Assembly (NCBI RefSeq): GCF_000152965.1
Contig: NZ_CH902583.1
Span: 3,970,219-4,034,218 of the forward strand
DNA length: 64,000 bases
Reading direction: 5' to 3'
DNA from: Roseobacter sp. MED193
GTDB taxonomy: Bacteria; Pseudomonadota; Alphaproteobacteria; Rhodobacterales; Rhodobacteraceae
The notes under the pieces are model-generated. The model was not told the origin of the DNA. It saw only the letters and a list, made by a program, of their open reading frames with translations, and did no database searches. A program made the translations under genes and the position numbers. This document shows positions 63,232 through 64,000 of this stretch, piece by piece. Each line of letters starts with the position of its first letter. The first letter of the stretch is position 1.

Positions 63232-63399
63232 TTAAGCCAACATGCGATGGATCACGATGGTGGCGATGACACCTACAATACCAAAGGAGATGGCATAGAC
63301 AGCGCCATATTGCAGCAAATCGGCGGTATTGCCGCCACGTTTTCGCGCGGTGTAGAGCCCCAATAAAATGCCCAGCAGGACTGCGCCAATTACGATCAT
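63232..63399 (-). CDS. 55-residue membrane protein upstream of the VWA gene
   Basis: The ATG at 63399 has AGGTGGAAA just upstream and the frame ends in TAA at 63232, 20 bases before the VWA start. My translation gives MIVIGAVLLGILLGLYTARK, then RGGNTADLLQYGAVYAISFG, then IVGVIATIVIHRMLA: two hydrophobic helices linked by a basic loop. Spacing suggests one operon with the VWA gene. Function unknown. Confidence 0.72.
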   Translation of the reverse strand: MIVIGAVLLGILLGLYTARKRGGNTADLLQYGAVYAISFGIVGVIATIVIHRMLA

Positions 63400-63463
63400 G
63401 TGTTTTCCACCTGTTTATGCGCCATGTAAGGCGCCAGTGAGTGTACCGGTATTGCTACCTGAG

Positions 63464-64000
63464 TCAGTTGGTTGAGGGGCGCAGCTCAGCGACTTCGCGG
63501 ATCTTGGCCTGCACCGCCCAATCCGGGCCAAACCCGTAGCGCGCCCATCCCAGGCTGTCCAGCCTGACCGTGTGGGCAGTGGCAAATTGGCCCAACAGGT
63601 CCAACGCCTCGGCCTTGATCAGTAGCGCTGTGGCCAGCAGGGCTGCATTCTCATGGCGGCTGGCCACGGGGAGTACCGGATTGATTTGTTGCAGAGCGGC
63701 TTCGCCATTGCCGCGGGCAATCTGATAGGCGGCCATGCGTGGACGGATAATGGCCTGATGTAGCGCACTGCCCGGAGTTTGGCCCAGAAAATCAATAGCG
63801 GTCTGAAAATGCCGCTGTGCCAGGTCCGGATCCCCAGCCTGGATCATCCGCCCCAGCACATAGTGACTATAGGCACGGCGGTGATCCGACCAGCCCAGTT
63901 CCTGCGCAAGGAGGACCGCCTGATTTGCCGCTCGCTTTCGGGTGTTGAGCGCACTGCCAGGGCCAAGTGCTGTCTCGATTGCAGTGATCCAACTGCGTGG
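63464..64000 (-). CDS. TPR-like protein, C-terminal part (5' end outside window)
   Basis: The minus-strand frame is open from the window edge to the stop at 63464, at least 178 residues. Helix-turn-helix repeats of TPR type are visible: AANQAVLLAQELGWSDHRRA, VLGRMIQAGDPDLAQRHFQT, AAYQIARGNGEAALQQINPV, ALLATALLIKAEALDLLGQF. Without the N-terminus the protein class (for example LuxR/MalT-like, cyclase or plain TPR) cannot be told. Confidence 0.7.
   Translation of the reverse strand, partial: PRSWITAIETALGPGSALNTRKRAANQAVLLAQELGWSDHRRAYSHYVLGRMIQAGDPDLAQRHFQTAIDFLGQTPGSALHQAIIRPRMAAYQIARGNGEAALQQINPVLPVASRHENAALLATALLIKAEALDLLGQFATAHTVRLDSLGWARYGFGPDWAVQAKIREVAELRPSTN

Overview
The window is high-GC chromosomal DNA from a marine Rhodobacteraceae (roseobacter-group) alphaproteobacterium. 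Three things point there: the phaZ/phaC/phaP/phaR polyhydroxyalkanoate cluster with CTGC-N3-GCAG operators, the exbB-exbD-exbD-tonB layout, and several small families typical of the group (RSP_2648-type PIN protein, MetR-type regulator divergent from metF, Lrp-type regulators beside putA and a PLP decarboxylase). Genus cannot be fixed from sequence reading alone.

Layout. 1-8.7 kb: siderophore-iron uptake. The 3' part of a TonB-dependent receptor converges on a nine-gene minus-strand operon encoding a binding protein, two permeases, an ATPase, a ferric-siderophore reductase and a private ExbB/ExbD/ExbD/TonB energiser. One of the two ExbD proteins lacks the proton-carrying aspartate. 9.0-9.7 kb: a decayed hyuA-hyuB (N-methylhydantoinase) relic. 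9.75-12.5 kb: two alpha/beta hydrolases, a VOC protein and a GFA-like protein. 12.6-18.2 kb: PHA granule metabolism, with an unrelated epimerase gene between phaP and phaR. 18.4-19.6 kb: a lone DegT-type aminotransferase. 19.9-28.2 kb: an eight-gene minus-strand run combining a polar amino-acid/polyamine-type ABC transporter with a gamma-glutamylation (Puu-like) catabolic set. 28.4-30.0 kb: an overlapping cassette of two TerB proteins and a leaderless PhnD-like protein. 30.7-33.8 kb: valS, with an unusual AT-rich insertion.

33.9-39.0 kb: an Lrp regulator divergent from an ornithine/lysine-type decarboxylase, then an orphan molybdenum hydroxylase large subunit overlapping a DUF2235 gene. 39.0-41.9 kb: a thioesterase, then metF and metR flanking a perfect MetR box. 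42.0-49.0 kb: an MDR oxidoreductase, an inositol-phosphatase family gene, a rhomboid protease, and putA with a divergent Lrp-type regulator. 49.2-49.6 kb: tRNA-Leu(UAA) with the 3' stump of a serine recombinase against its 3' end, a scar of a lost integrative element. 49.8-53.1 kb: a nitroreductase and a coupled cupin/amine-oxidase/TetR operon with a palindromic operator candidate. 53.6-59.5 kb: glnE, small conserved genes, an RlmI-type methyltransferase and a PIN protein. 59.5-64 kb: a luciferase-like monooxygenase, an M48 protease, a DUF4389-like protein, a VWA protein with an upstream 55-residue membrane protein, and a truncated TPR-like gene at the edge.

The window is mostly core metabolism: iron acquisition, carbon storage, polyamine/proline/C1 metabolism and nitrogen control. 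No CRISPR array, intact transposon, prophage or rRNA was seen. The signals I find most worth following are the D/N ExbD pair, the TerB-TerB-PhnD cassette, the orphan CoxL-DUF2235 overlap, the valS insertion and the tRNA-Leu integration scar.
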